64,000 nucleotides of DNA from Candidatus Vecturithrix granuli (GTDB taxonomy: Bacteria > Moduliflexota > Moduliflexia > Moduliflexales > Moduliflexaceae). Numbering within the stretch: position 1 is the first letter of the stretch; every line of letters starts with the position of its first letter. Where the stretch lies: contig DF820472.1 of assembly GCA_000739535.1 (NCBI GenBank), positions 1 through 64,000 on the forward strand, in the 5' to 3' direction. The notes beneath the pieces are model-generated. The model was not told the origin of the DNA. It was given only the letters and a program-made list of their open reading frames with translations, and searched no databases. Below are positions 1 to 7,268 of the stretch, one piece after another. Both the position numbers and the translations under genes were made by a program.

Positions 1-60
1 TAGCGCGAAACTCCAGTTTCGCGGCTATCAACGATGCGCGAAACTGGAGTTTCGCGCTAC
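1..60. repeat. Paired palindromic leader repeat, copy A1
   Basis: Two GCGCGAAACTCCAGTTTCGC-type palindromes lie in inverted orientation about 12 nt apart, so the whole 60 bp can form two hairpins or one long stem. It is followed at once by ACATTTTCATAGGAG and the aldo/keto reductase start codon. Related copies lie at 9579-9640, 26768-26793, 55207-55269 and 63766-63789, all directly before start codons. Confidence 0.9.
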
Positions 61-81
61 ATTTTCATAGGAGAATTGAAC

Positions 82-987
82 ATGAAGTACCGACGTTTAG
101 GCAATACAGAACTTCAAGCTTCGGTCATTGGCATTGGCACATGGCAGTTTGGGGGTGAATGGGGCCATGATTTTTCACAAAAGGAAGCTAACGCTATTTT
201 CGACGCTGCCCGGGAAGCGCAAATAAATCTAATCGATACGGCCGAATGTTACGGTGACCATCTTTCTGAACAACTGGTGGGAGAAGCCATCCAATGCGAC
301 CGTGATCGCTGGATTGTTGCCACCAAATTCGGGCATCGTTTTTACAGCTTTAATAAGCGCGATTGGGATCTCAGTCCTGAAGGGGTGCAGCAGCAGCTCG
401 AAGCTTCGCTGCGAGCCTTACAAACCGATGTGATTGATTTGTATCAGTTCCATTCTGGTTCGAATCAAGCTTTTGACAATGATGCACTCTGGACCATGCT
501 GGATAAACAAAAACAGGCCGGGAAAATTCGTTTTTTAGGAATCTCGGTTTCCGCCTCACAAGCAGAAACTAACGTCTATCAGACCGCACGGGCGACGCAG
601 GTTGGGGCCAACGTGATACAGATCGTGTATAACCGGCTGCAACGCACACCGGAAGAGAGCGTATTTCCATTGTGTGAACAGCAACATTTAGGTGTATTGG
701 CGCGCGTGCCGCTGGCAAGCGGTTTGTTGAGCGGAAAATATGCCAAAGGCGTGACGTTTCCGTCAAACGACATTCGTTCCCAGCAAAACGAAGAACAACT
801 TCGGAAAAAACTGGAAGAGGTCGAACGCATCCAACGCGAAGAAGTTCCCGCAGGAACGCCAATGGCAACCTGGGCGTTAGCCTGGTGTTTGAAGCATCCT
901 GTGGTGACAAGCGTAATCCCCGGGTGCAAAACGCCAGAACAACTGCGTCAAAATGCAGCAGCGGCTGAGCTTGCTGGAAACGATTAA
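82..987 (+). CDS. Aldo/keto reductase family oxidoreductase
   Basis: NAD(P)H-dependent reductase of the AKR TIM-barrel fold, about 301 aa and cytoplasmic, presumably acting on a carbonyl compound that cannot be named. The family tetrad is visible: Asp and Tyr in NLIDTAECYGD, Lys in IVATKFG and His in DLYQFHSG. The C-terminal SVIPGCKTPEQLRQN matches the usual cofactor-phosphate loop (SVIPG). The frame opens at 34, but ATG 82 is chosen because AGGAG precedes it by 9 nt; the upstream part is translated palindrome. It stands alone and its leader consists of repeat A1, which may affect expression. AKRs of this type are close to general stress or sugar-linked oxidoreductases. Confidence 0.9.
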   Translation: MKYRRLGNTELQASVIGIGTWQFGGEWGHDFSQKEANAIFDAAREAQINLIDTAECYGDHLSEQLVGEAIQCDRDRWIVATKFGHRFYSFNKRDWDLSPEGVQQQLEASLRALQTDVIDLYQFHSGSNQAFDNDALWTMLDKQKQAGKIRFLGISVSASQAETNVYQTARATQVGANVIQIVYNRLQRTPEESVFPLCEQQHLGVLARVPLASGLLSGKYAKGVTFPSNDIRSQQNEEQLRKKLEEVERIQREEVPAGTPMATWALAWCLKHPVVTSVIPGCKTPEQLRQNAAAAELAGND

Positions 988-1114
988 CGCTTAAAATTTC
1001 TTAACACTATTAAGAATTTCCGGGAGAGGCTAAGTGATGAGTAATGTTATTGGGATATTGATTTTCTGAGAGATGTGTCGGCTGTTGTTGGGATGCCATT
1101 CAAAGGAGTGTTTT
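988..1114. other. Short intergenic region with weak hairpin
   Basis: An AT-rich imperfect hairpin (AATTTCTTAA / TTAAGAATTT, about 995-1019) follows the reductase and may be a weak terminator. A 10-codon ORF at about 1037 with GGGAGAGG upstream is seen but is too short to support as a gene. Confidence 0.4.
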
Positions 1115-1138
1115 ATGAAAGCAAAAGGAGCAAAATAG

Positions 1139-2410
1139 GTGGTATGCTTGAGCGTGGTGTTATTGGCGTCAGGCATCGGGGTTTTCCCGGCCTGGGGAAG
1201 CTCTGAAGAGGTGATTGTCGCCGTAGATGAAGCGGCCGCAAATTGTAAAAATATTGCGCAGCAGATTTTTGAATTTAAAGAACCGGGAAGAGAGGAATTT
1301 AAAAGCTCTCAACTGCTCATGGAAGAACTGCGGAAATTAGGATATACGGTGACAGGTGACTTGCCTGTTCCAGCGGATTTGGTCGAAGGCGGGATTTCGA
1401 AAACTGCGTTCAAAGCTGAATTGCAGGGCAAGGGCGACGGCCCAACGATTACGATTATGTTGGAATATGATGCGCTGTCCAACGGACATTCCTGTGGGCA
1501 TAACCTGATTTCCGGCTCCGGAATGCTCGCTGCTTCTGCCCTGGCGAAATTGATGCCGAATTTACCGGGCAAAGTCATGGTTATCGGTACGCCTGATGAG
1601 GAACGCGGATCCCTGGGAGGCGGAAAAGTTGCGTTACTTGAAGGCGGCCATTTTGAAGGTTCGGATATTGTGCTGATTACTCATCCTGGCGATGAATGGA
1701 GCCTGGATCAACGGATTCTGGCCATGAAACGCGCCATGTTCACTTTTCATGGCAAAGCGGCTCATGCCGCTGCGGCACCGGAAAAAGGAATTAGTGCAAT
1801 GGACGCTGTGATTTTGACCTTTAACTGTTCCGATATGCTGCGGGAACATGTGCGTCAGGATGTGCGCATTCACGGTATTGTCGTCAAAGGCGGCGATAAG
1901 GTCAATGTGGTGCCCGAACTTGCACAGACGGAATTCGCAGTCAGGGCCTTAGATACCTCCACAATGGAAAATGCCTATGAACGAGTTGTGAAGTGCGCCC
2001 AGGCCGGAGCATTAGGAACTGGCGCGACCCTGGAATTCACCCCACCTCGCACCGTGCTGAAAGCCCCGATTGAGGTGCCCGAATTCCTGACCTTTGTGGC
2101 TGACGCCATGAAAAGCGTCGGCGTGTCTGAAGAAGAAATGGGCGGAAAGGAGTCCTTCGGATCATCCGATCTGGGCAATGTGGGCAATGCGTTTCCAACC
2201 GTCAATCTAAGCTTCAAAATTGCACCAAAAGGTACCGCAGGTCACTCCGACGAATTCCGGGAGGCGGCTGCTTCTGAAGAAGGATGGAAAGCGACGATCC
2301 TGGCTGGCAAAGTGGTGGCTCTGTCCGCGTATGAATTGTTGACCCATCCTGAAAAAGTCGCTTCAATTAAAGCGAAATTTGATGAAGTTAAGGCCGCAGA
2401 AGGCAAGTAA
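1139..2410 (+). CDS. M20-family amidohydrolase, signal peptide interrupted by TAG
   Basis: Metallo-amidohydrolase of the M20D type (AbgB/aminoacylase/indole-acetyl-amino-acid hydrolase group), which cleaves N-acyl amino acids or aminobenzoyl-glutamate-like amides. Visible motifs are EYDALSNGHSCGHN (metal-binding His/Cys), DEERGSLGGGK (catalytic and metal Glu) and a central dimerisation insert with GKAAHAAAAPEKG. A well-placed ATG at 1115 with AAAGGAG would give MKAKGAK, then TAG at 1136-1138, then the hydrophobic VVCLSVVLLASGIGVFPAWG. It therefore reads as an exported protein whose signal peptide is split by an amber codon. GTG 1139, preceded by AAAGGAG at 1124-1130, can restart translation in the same frame but gives a signal lacking the positive N-region. 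The rest of the 423 aa is intact. Confidence 0.8.
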   Translation: MVCLSVVLLASGIGVFPAWGSSEEVIVAVDEAAANCKNIAQQIFEFKEPGREEFKSSQLLMEELRKLGYTVTGDLPVPADLVEGGISKTAFKAELQGKGDGPTITIMLEYDALSNGHSCGHNLISGSGMLAASALAKLMPNLPGKVMVIGTPDEERGSLGGGKVALLEGGHFEGSDIVLITHPGDEWSLDQRILAMKRAMFTFHGKAAHAAAAPEKGISAMDAVILTFNCSDMLREHVRQDVRIHGIVVKGGDKVNVVPELAQTEFAVRALDTSTMENAYERVVKCAQAGALGTGATLEFTPPRTVLKAPIEVPEFLTFVADAMKSVGVSEEEMGGKESFGSSDLGNVGNAFPTVNLSFKIAPKGTAGHSDEFREAAASEEGWKATILAGKVVALSAYELLTHPEKVASIKAKFDEVKAAEGK

Positions 2411-2488
2411 TTTTTGAGATGGTGTCTGCAAATTTCCTCTGATACCAGCAGAAGCTCTCACACCGAGCTGTTAACCATCCGATCAGAA

Positions 2489-2539
2489 TTCGTAGTTCCC
2501 GCCTCAACGGATGAAACTGCCTGACGGCGGAACTACGAA
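2489..2539. repeat. Imperfect palindrome
   Basis: TTCGTAGTTCCCGCC and GGCGGAACTACGAA form inverted arms in the 258-bp gap after the amidohydrolase. It could act as a terminator or be another dispersed palindrome; partial relatives with CGAACTACGAAC occur near 28580. The rest of 2411-2668 shows no gene. Confidence 0.6.
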
Positions 2540-2671
2540 CGTTCAAAATCGTTCAAAAGTTTTCCCTCCGATTTTTCTTACAAGCCTTCAATTTTTTCTT
2601 GTGACTTTTACCGTTCTGTCCAATATGTTCTCTAATATTCTGTAAGCGACAACTACAAGCGAGGGAAGATG

Positions 2672-3883
2672 ATGAAAGAACCAGTCATTCTATGTGTTGA
2701 TGATGAAGAATATGTGCTTCGCAGTTTACAGCGCGAATTAAAACAGACCTTTGGCGCGAAGTATCTCATCGAAACCGCAGAACGCGGGGAAGAAGCGCTG
2801 GCGGTATTACAGGAACTCTTGCGCGAAGGTTGTGATATCCCCGTAATCCTCTCGGATCAAATCATGCCGGACATGAAAGGAGATGAATTATTCAGGCGGG
2901 TACATGAAATTGCCCCGAAAACCTTGAAAATCATGCTCACAGGCCAGGCAGATATGCAGGCCGTAACCAATGCGGTGAATCAGGCCAATCTCTACCGCTA
3001 TATTGCCAAACCCTGGGAACCGACGGACCTGGCCCTGACGATCAAAGAAGCGATCCGCCGCTATTTTCAGGATAAAGCCCTTGAGAAGCAAATCAGTCTG
3101 TTGAAAAACATGAACGCCTCTCTGGAACTCAAAGTCAAAGAGCGCACGAAAGAGTTGGAGGCCCAACGGCAAGAACTGCAAGCCCTGAACGCCAGCAAAG
3201 ATCAATTGCTCTCTATTATTGCGGATAACCTCCGCACCCCATTTACGGTGCTGATGGGGATTAGCAATATGATTGTCAAAAACATTACGATGGTGAGCCG
3301 GGAGCAAATGAAGGAGTCAGCGGCCTCGCTGCGTGACGCTGCCGAATCCGTTTATATGCTGTTGGAGAACCTCCTGGCCTGGGCCCAATTGCAACAGAGC
3401 ATTCTTGAATATCAACCGCAACCATGCTCTCTCTCTGAAATTGTTGAGCGCAATATCTATTTTTTCGCGGCCAGAGCCGAACAAAAACAGATCGTATTTA
3501 AGAATCAAATCCCGAAAGACATAAACATCACTGGCGATCGTATTATGCTCAACATCATTGTCCGCAATCTTATTTCAAACGCGCTGAAATTTTCCAAACC
3601 CGGTGGAGTAATTGGCATTTCGACCTATGCCGGCGAGAGTTATCTCGATTTTATTGTCTCTGATACCGGTGTCGGCATCCCGCGCTGGGAACTTTCGAAG
3701 TTATTCCGGATCGATAGCAAATATGCACAACCGGGCACCGATGGCGAAGAAGGCACGGGTTTGGGGTTATTATTGTGCAAAGCTCTGGCAGAGAAAAATC
3801 GCGCAAAAATCAGGGTAGAAAGTGAAATCAATCAGGGTACGGTAGTCACAGTGCGATTTTTAGGCCAGAACGTTAATTTCTAA
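2672..3883 (+). CDS. Receiver-histidine kinase protein with substituted phospho-acceptor site
   Basis: Cytoplasmic two-component protein of about 403 aa. Residues 1-125 are a CheY-like receiver (CVDDEEY acidic pair, phospho-Asp in LSDQIMPDMKGDE, Thr in IMLTGQAD, Lys in YIAKPWEP). A coiled coil (about 130-175) leads to a HisKA-like helix and a HATPase domain with N-box NLISNALKFS, G1 DTGVGIP and G2 GTGLGLLLCKAL. The normal H-box AHDLRTPF reads ADNLRTPF (GAT AAC), so the phosphorylatable His is Asp. It may work as a phosphatase, scaffold or receiver-controlled pseudokinase; a sequencing error would need two changes. ATG 2669 and 2672 are both possible; 2672 is better spaced from GAGGGA. Its TAA stop is also the left target duplication of a MITE. 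Confidence 0.9.
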   Translation: MKEPVILCVDDEEYVLRSLQRELKQTFGAKYLIETAERGEEALAVLQELLREGCDIPVILSDQIMPDMKGDELFRRVHEIAPKTLKIMLTGQADMQAVTNAVNQANLYRYIAKPWEPTDLALTIKEAIRRYFQDKALEKQISLLKNMNASLELKVKERTKELEAQRQELQALNASKDQLLSIIADNLRTPFTVLMGISNMIVKNITMVSREQMKESAASLRDAAESVYMLLENLLAWAQLQQSILEYQPQPCSLSEIVERNIYFFAARAEQKQIVFKNQIPKDINITGDRIMLNIIVRNLISNALKFSKPGGVIGISTYAGESYLDFIVSDTGVGIPRWELSKLFRIDSKYAQPGTDGEEGTGLGLLLCKALAEKNRAKIRVESEINQGTVVTVRFLGQNVNF

Positions 3884-4008
3884 GAAGCTGTTTTAAAAGT
3901 TTGCAGGTGAGGAGTGCGAAAGCTCTGCTTTCGCTGTCAAAGCAGAGCTTTGACACTCCTGTTCACCTCTCTCGAAATGCCCGTTGCATGGACTTTTAAA
4001 ACAGCTTC
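3884..4008. mobile_element. 125-bp MITE, copy 1 (IS5-like ends)
   Basis: Perfect 17-bp terminal inverted repeats (GAAGCTGTTTTAAAAGT) bound a 125-bp non-coding element whose interior folds into nested hairpins. TAA flanks both ends (3881-3883 and 4009-4011), a 3-bp target duplication fitting the T-N-A targets of IS5/IS1031-type transposases. The left TAA is the stop codon of the preceding gene. It appears identical base for base to copy 2 at 9759-9883. No transposase with matching ends is in the window. Confidence 0.9.
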
Positions 4009-4047
4009 TAAGTAACTATAAGGATTTCTCTCATAAGAAAAGGATTA

Positions 4048-4228
4048 GCTCCGTAGGAGCGAGAGGTGTGTAGGATCAGTAATTGCCCCTTCTATCCCAT
4101 TGAGTCCCTATGGACGGCATGTTTCAGACTGATTTTGCATGCAGCAGTGAAGAACATGCAATCCCTACGGGAACTCAGAAGGGCCTCGATACGCGCATTT
4201 CTCCTACACATATATCGTTCTTACGGAA
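4048..4228. repeat. Long imperfect palindrome (CCGTAGGAGCG type)
   Basis: CTCCGTAGGAGCGAGAGG...GTGTAGGA at the left pairs imperfectly with TCCTACAC...CGTTCTTACGGA at the right, and inner segments CCCTATGGACGGCATGTTT and CATGCAATCCCTACGGG also pair. The wording resembles a dispersed non-coding repeat seen in many environmental bacteria. It fills the gap between the MITE and the permease stop. Confidence 0.6.
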
Positions 4229-4274
4229 TTTTCAAGAAAGTTTTCGATCTACTGATTGTGATTTGGTTCGATCC

Positions 4275-5093
4275 TTATCGTGAGCGCAGGAATTCTTTCA
4301 AGCCAACCGCTTTATCCAGAGCCCAGATCGCAAAAATGGCAATGGCGATATAGACCGAGGACACGGCAGCCAGCGCAGGACTGATTTGCGTGCGGATCGA
4401 ACTGTAGAGTGCGACCGGCAGGGTCATATTGCGGGTTGATACCAATAACAAACTGACGACGAACTCGTTAAAACCGAGCATAAACATCAAAAGTGAGCCG
4501 GTAATCACGCCGGGCATCAGGGCTGGCAGGGTCACAGACCAGAAGGTTTGCATTTCGTCTGCGCCAAGGTTCTGGGCGGCGTCTTCCAGGTTTTTATCCA
4601 GCGCATTCACGCTCGAACTCACAGCCCAAAGCATAAAGGGAAAATTAATAATCGTCAGCGCCAGACCAACCGGCCAGAGCTTATCTAACCAATTCAACTG
4701 GCCGTAGATGATCATCAAACCAACCCCGGAGACAATCAGAGGGATCGTAAAGGGGAGCAGAAAGTAGGTATGGAAGAAATTCTTCCCTCTGAGCGGATAT
4801 CTATGCAAGGCTAAGGCCGCCAAAATTCCCACCGGAATGGAGATCAGCGTACAAAAAATTGCCACAGAAAAACTGCGGACAAAGGCCATACGAAAAACTC
4901 GCATTGCCGGCTCCAGCAATTTGACATACCATTGCAATGACAGCCCTTCAGGAGGAAAGGCAATGACATTCCCGGCCGTAAAAGAGCCGAGCAAAATAAT
5001 GAAGGTTGGCAATCCCAGAAAGATAAAATCCAGGATCGTCACCAGAATCAGGACGCTATGGGTTTGTTTGAACTGTTGTCGTAATTTCAACAT
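4275..5093 (-). CDS. ABC transporter permease, PotC-type
   Basis: Inner-membrane permease of the spermidine/putrescine-type importer, 272 aa, with about six hydrophobic segments. The EAA loop that contacts the ATPase is clear as EDAAQNLGADEMQTFWSVTL, followed by PALMPG. It is the last gene of a four-gene minus-strand operon (ATPase, binding protein, permease, permease). A 78-bp gap holding a palindromic repeat separates it from the upstream permease. The substrate is inferred only from family resemblance; iron, thiamine or phosphonate-type importers share this fold. Confidence 0.9.
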   Translation of the reverse strand: MLKLRQQFKQTHSVLILVTILDFIFLGLPTFIILLGSFTAGNVIAFPPEGLSLQWYVKLLEPAMRVFRMAFVRSFSVAIFCTLISIPVGILAALALHRYPLRGKNFFHTYFLLPFTIPLIVSGVGLMIIYGQLNWLDKLWPVGLALTIINFPFMLWAVSSSVNALDKNLEDAAQNLGADEMQTFWSVTLPALMPGVITGSLLMFMLGFNEFVVSLLLVSTRNMTLPVALYSSIRTQISPALAAVSSVYIAIAIFAIWALDKAVGLKEFLRSR

Positions 5094-5107
5094 AATTGCA
5101 TACTTCC

Positions 5108-5166
5108 GGAGTGCGAAAGCTCTGCTTTCGCTGTGCTGGAGTACAAAAGTAGAACTTTTGCACTCC
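5108..5166. repeat. Palindrome between the two permease genes
   Basis: GGAGTGCGAAAGCTCTGC at the left and a matching GCACTCC end enclose two small hairpins. The left half is shared with the interior of the 125-bp MITEs, so the repeat families are related. In the transcript it would form a stem between permease cistrons. Confidence 0.75.
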
Positions 5167-5171
5167 AGGCT

Positions 5172-6104
5172 TTAATGCAGAGATAAGGTTTTGCGCGAAA
5201 TACCTTTAAAAATACAAAAAACCAGCGCAGACACTCCTACAACCAGAATCACGCTGAGGGCTGAGCCAAAGGGATAATCTCCAACGTGAAACATGGTATC
5301 GTAAATCGTATTCGCTGAAAAATTGACCAATCGGCCGCCCAGCAGCGCAGGTACCGCATATTCCGTCATACTAAGCGTAAACACGACAATAGAGGCCGCC
5401 ACTAAGCCGGGCGCACTCAAGGGAAGCACAATATGGCACAGGGTTTTGAATTTATTGGCCCCTAAATTTTCAGCGGCCAGTTCCATATCCTGATTGATAT
5501 TTGTAATCGCCGGGGCCAGCATCAATACGGCGAAAGGCAGCATAATCTGCGATAATCCGACCATGACAGCGAATTCGTTATAAATCAAATTGAGGTTGGC
5601 AATACCAAACAGGTTTAGAAGCACATTTACTAATCCGTGTTTGCCGAGAATAATCAACCAGCCATAGGCTCTGACGATTTCACCAGTAAAAAATGGCAAA
5701 AACAAGCCGACTAACAATAATTTTTGAAGCACATTGGAACGGGTGCGCACCACAATATAGGCATAAGGAAACCCAAAGACCACAGCAAAGACCGTGACCA
5801 GCACGCTGATGGAGAAAGTGCGCCAGAAAACCTTCAGGTGCAATGGGTTCTTGAAAAATTGGATATAATTGTCAAGGGTAAATTTGTGAATGATAAATTG
5901 TTCGGGGCTGTAGGTGAGCACGCTGTACCAGAAAATGTTCAACATGCCGAGCACTAAAAACCCGACCAGGATGACACCTGGGACGAGGAGCACATAGCCA
6001 ATGTGCTTTATAACCCAATCAGGTACCAGGTGTTTTTGGCCCCATCGGATCCCATCAAAGATTTTCCACTGTAAACGCAGAAGATGGTAGGTGGCGTTCT
6101 TCAT
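5172..6104 (-). CDS. ABC transporter permease, PotB-type
   Basis: Partner inner-membrane permease of 310 aa with an N-terminal cytoplasmic stretch, then about six membrane segments. The EAA motif is AAENLGANKFKTLCHIVLPL followed by SAPG. It lies between the binding protein and the second permease. The ribosome site before ATG 6104 is weak, and a perfect hairpin sits just upstream at 6115-6145, so its translation is probably lower than that of the binding protein. Confidence 0.9.
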   Translation of the reverse strand: MKNATYHLLRLQWKIFDGIRWGQKHLVPDWVIKHIGYVLLVPGVILVGFLVLGMLNIFWYSVLTYSPEQFIIHKFTLDNYIQFFKNPLHLKVFWRTFSISVLVTVFAVVFGFPYAYIVVRTRSNVLQKLLLVGLFLPFFTGEIVRAYGWLIILGKHGLVNVLLNLFGIANLNLIYNEFAVMVGLSQIMLPFAVLMLAPAITNINQDMELAAENLGANKFKTLCHIVLPLSAPGLVAASIVVFTLSMTEYAVPALLGGRLVNFSANTIYDTMFHVGDYPFGSALSVILVVGVSALVFCIFKGISRKTLSLH

Positions 6105-6114
6105 TGTCAGTTAA

Positions 6115-6145
6115 GAGATACCATCGTTTCAAACGATGGTATCTC
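6115..6145. terminator. Perfect intercistronic hairpin between binding protein and permease
   Basis: Two perfect 15-bp arms (GAGATACCATCGTTT and its complement) are separated by a single base. On the transcribed minus strand it follows the binding-protein stop by 8 nt and has no T-run. It therefore looks like an mRNA-stabilising or attenuating stem that raises binding protein over permease, not a full terminator. Confidence 0.75.
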
Positions 6146-6152
6146 TCTCAAA

Positions 6153-7235
6153 TCAACTCATAATATTCTTGAACTGTTCAAACCACGTTTTTTCGTGTTC
6201 AACCGAAACTTTCGACGGAACAACAATCATGTGTTTGCGTTTTTCTTCACTGGTGAAGAAGGCCAGATCATCTTTCATATAATCCGGAATAACCGCATGT
6301 TTATTCACCGGAGGTGTGCCCAATCGGCCGCACCAGTTTTCCTGAGCTTCTTTTGAGAGCGCAAAATCAATGTATTTCATAGCCCAATACGTATTTTCCG
6401 GCGGTAAATTTTTCGGCACCCAGAGCGCGTCGCGTTCCAGTACAACCCCTTCTTCCGGCACAAGCCAGGCTACTGGCGCGCCCTGACGCTGCGCTTGAAG
6501 CGCGTTCGCAATAATCGTACACTGCAGCGGCGTCTGCCCTTCCAGCAATGCCTGCGTTAACTCCTCATCGCCGCCTAACATGCCGATATTGGGTTTGAGT
6601 TGTTTATAAAATTCCCAGGCCGGTTCCATGTTGTCAGGAATGCTGCCGCCGTTGATGATAGCGGCAACTGGTGTAAAACCGATGCCATCGTCATACATGC
6701 CGATCGATTTTTTCCATTTCTCATCCAGCAAAGCTTTCCAGGTGGTCGGCGGTTCCTTGATAATATCCGTACGATAAGCTAAGACATACGTATAGGAATA
6801 AGCGCTGACGAGGGGCCAGCCTTCCACAAGTTCCGGTTTGGCGATGGACGTGAGTTCCTTCAAATTCGGCACGATATCTTCGGTCAATGGTTCTGACAGG
6901 TCCCATAACGCAGACTTCATAGCATTCGTGGTCGTGTCCCAGTTGACATCAATTGGGGGTTGTCGCTTCTGGGAAACAGCGGTACGGATTTTCTGCTGCA
7001 TAATATTATCTTCAGTATTGTCATAGACAATCGGAATCCCGTATGTTTCCGTAAACGGTTGCGATGCGCCTAAATCCAGAGATTCCTGCCAGGTATCCCC
7101 CCAGGCGCGAACAATCAACTGCGAGGGTTTTGCCGGTTCTTCGCTCATGGCAAATGATGAAACTCCAACAGCGCTCAGGGCTACAGCCGTAGCCCCAGAG
7201 TATTTGAGAAAGGTCCTGCGATTTATTGTGCTCAT
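6153..7235 (-). CDS. Extracellular solute-binding protein with Tat signal (PotD-like)
   Basis: Periplasmic binding protein of 360 aa for the adjacent importer. The N-terminus STINRRTFLKYSGATAVAL is a twin-arginine signal (RRTFLK) with hydrophobic core and probable cleavage after SSFAMSEE. Tat export suggests folding before transport, less usual for PotD-type proteins. The body shows the family pattern VRAWGDTWQESL, TEDNIMQQKIRTA and WAMKYIDFALSKEAQ. The ATPase lies 33 bp upstream and the permeases downstream. The polyamine assignment is tentative. Confidence 0.88.
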   Translation of the reverse strand: MSTINRRTFLKYSGATAVALSAVGVSSFAMSEEPAKPSQLIVRAWGDTWQESLDLGASQPFTETYGIPIVYDNTEDNIMQQKIRTAVSQKRQPPIDVNWDTTTNAMKSALWDLSEPLTEDIVPNLKELTSIAKPELVEGWPLVSAYSYTYVLAYRTDIIKEPPTTWKALLDEKWKKSIGMYDDGIGFTPVAAIINGGSIPDNMEPAWEFYKQLKPNIGMLGGDEELTQALLEGQTPLQCTIIANALQAQRQGAPVAWLVPEEGVVLERDALWVPKNLPPENTYWAMKYIDFALSKEAQENWCGRLGTPPVNKHAVIPDYMKDDLAFFTSEEKRKHMIVVPSKVSVEHEKTWFEQFKNIMS

Positions 7236-7268
7236 ATCCCTGCTCCTTCCTTTCTGGTTAATATGACA

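Noticed and set aside
1-60. CRISPR repeat or transposon end
   Set aside because: The palindromes are few, dispersed and tied to start codons, without spacers or target duplications.
1037-1069. 10-codon ORF MSNVIGILIF before the amidohydrolase
   Set aside because: Too short to support; no conserved context visible.
1136-1138. Genome-wide reassignment of TAG as a sense codon
   Set aside because: Internal stops here are few and fall in genes that look damaged; several intact genes use TAG or other stops normally.
4066-4353. 95-codon plus-strand ORF after MITE copy 1
   Set aside because: It runs through a palindromic repeat and then antisense through the permease gene.
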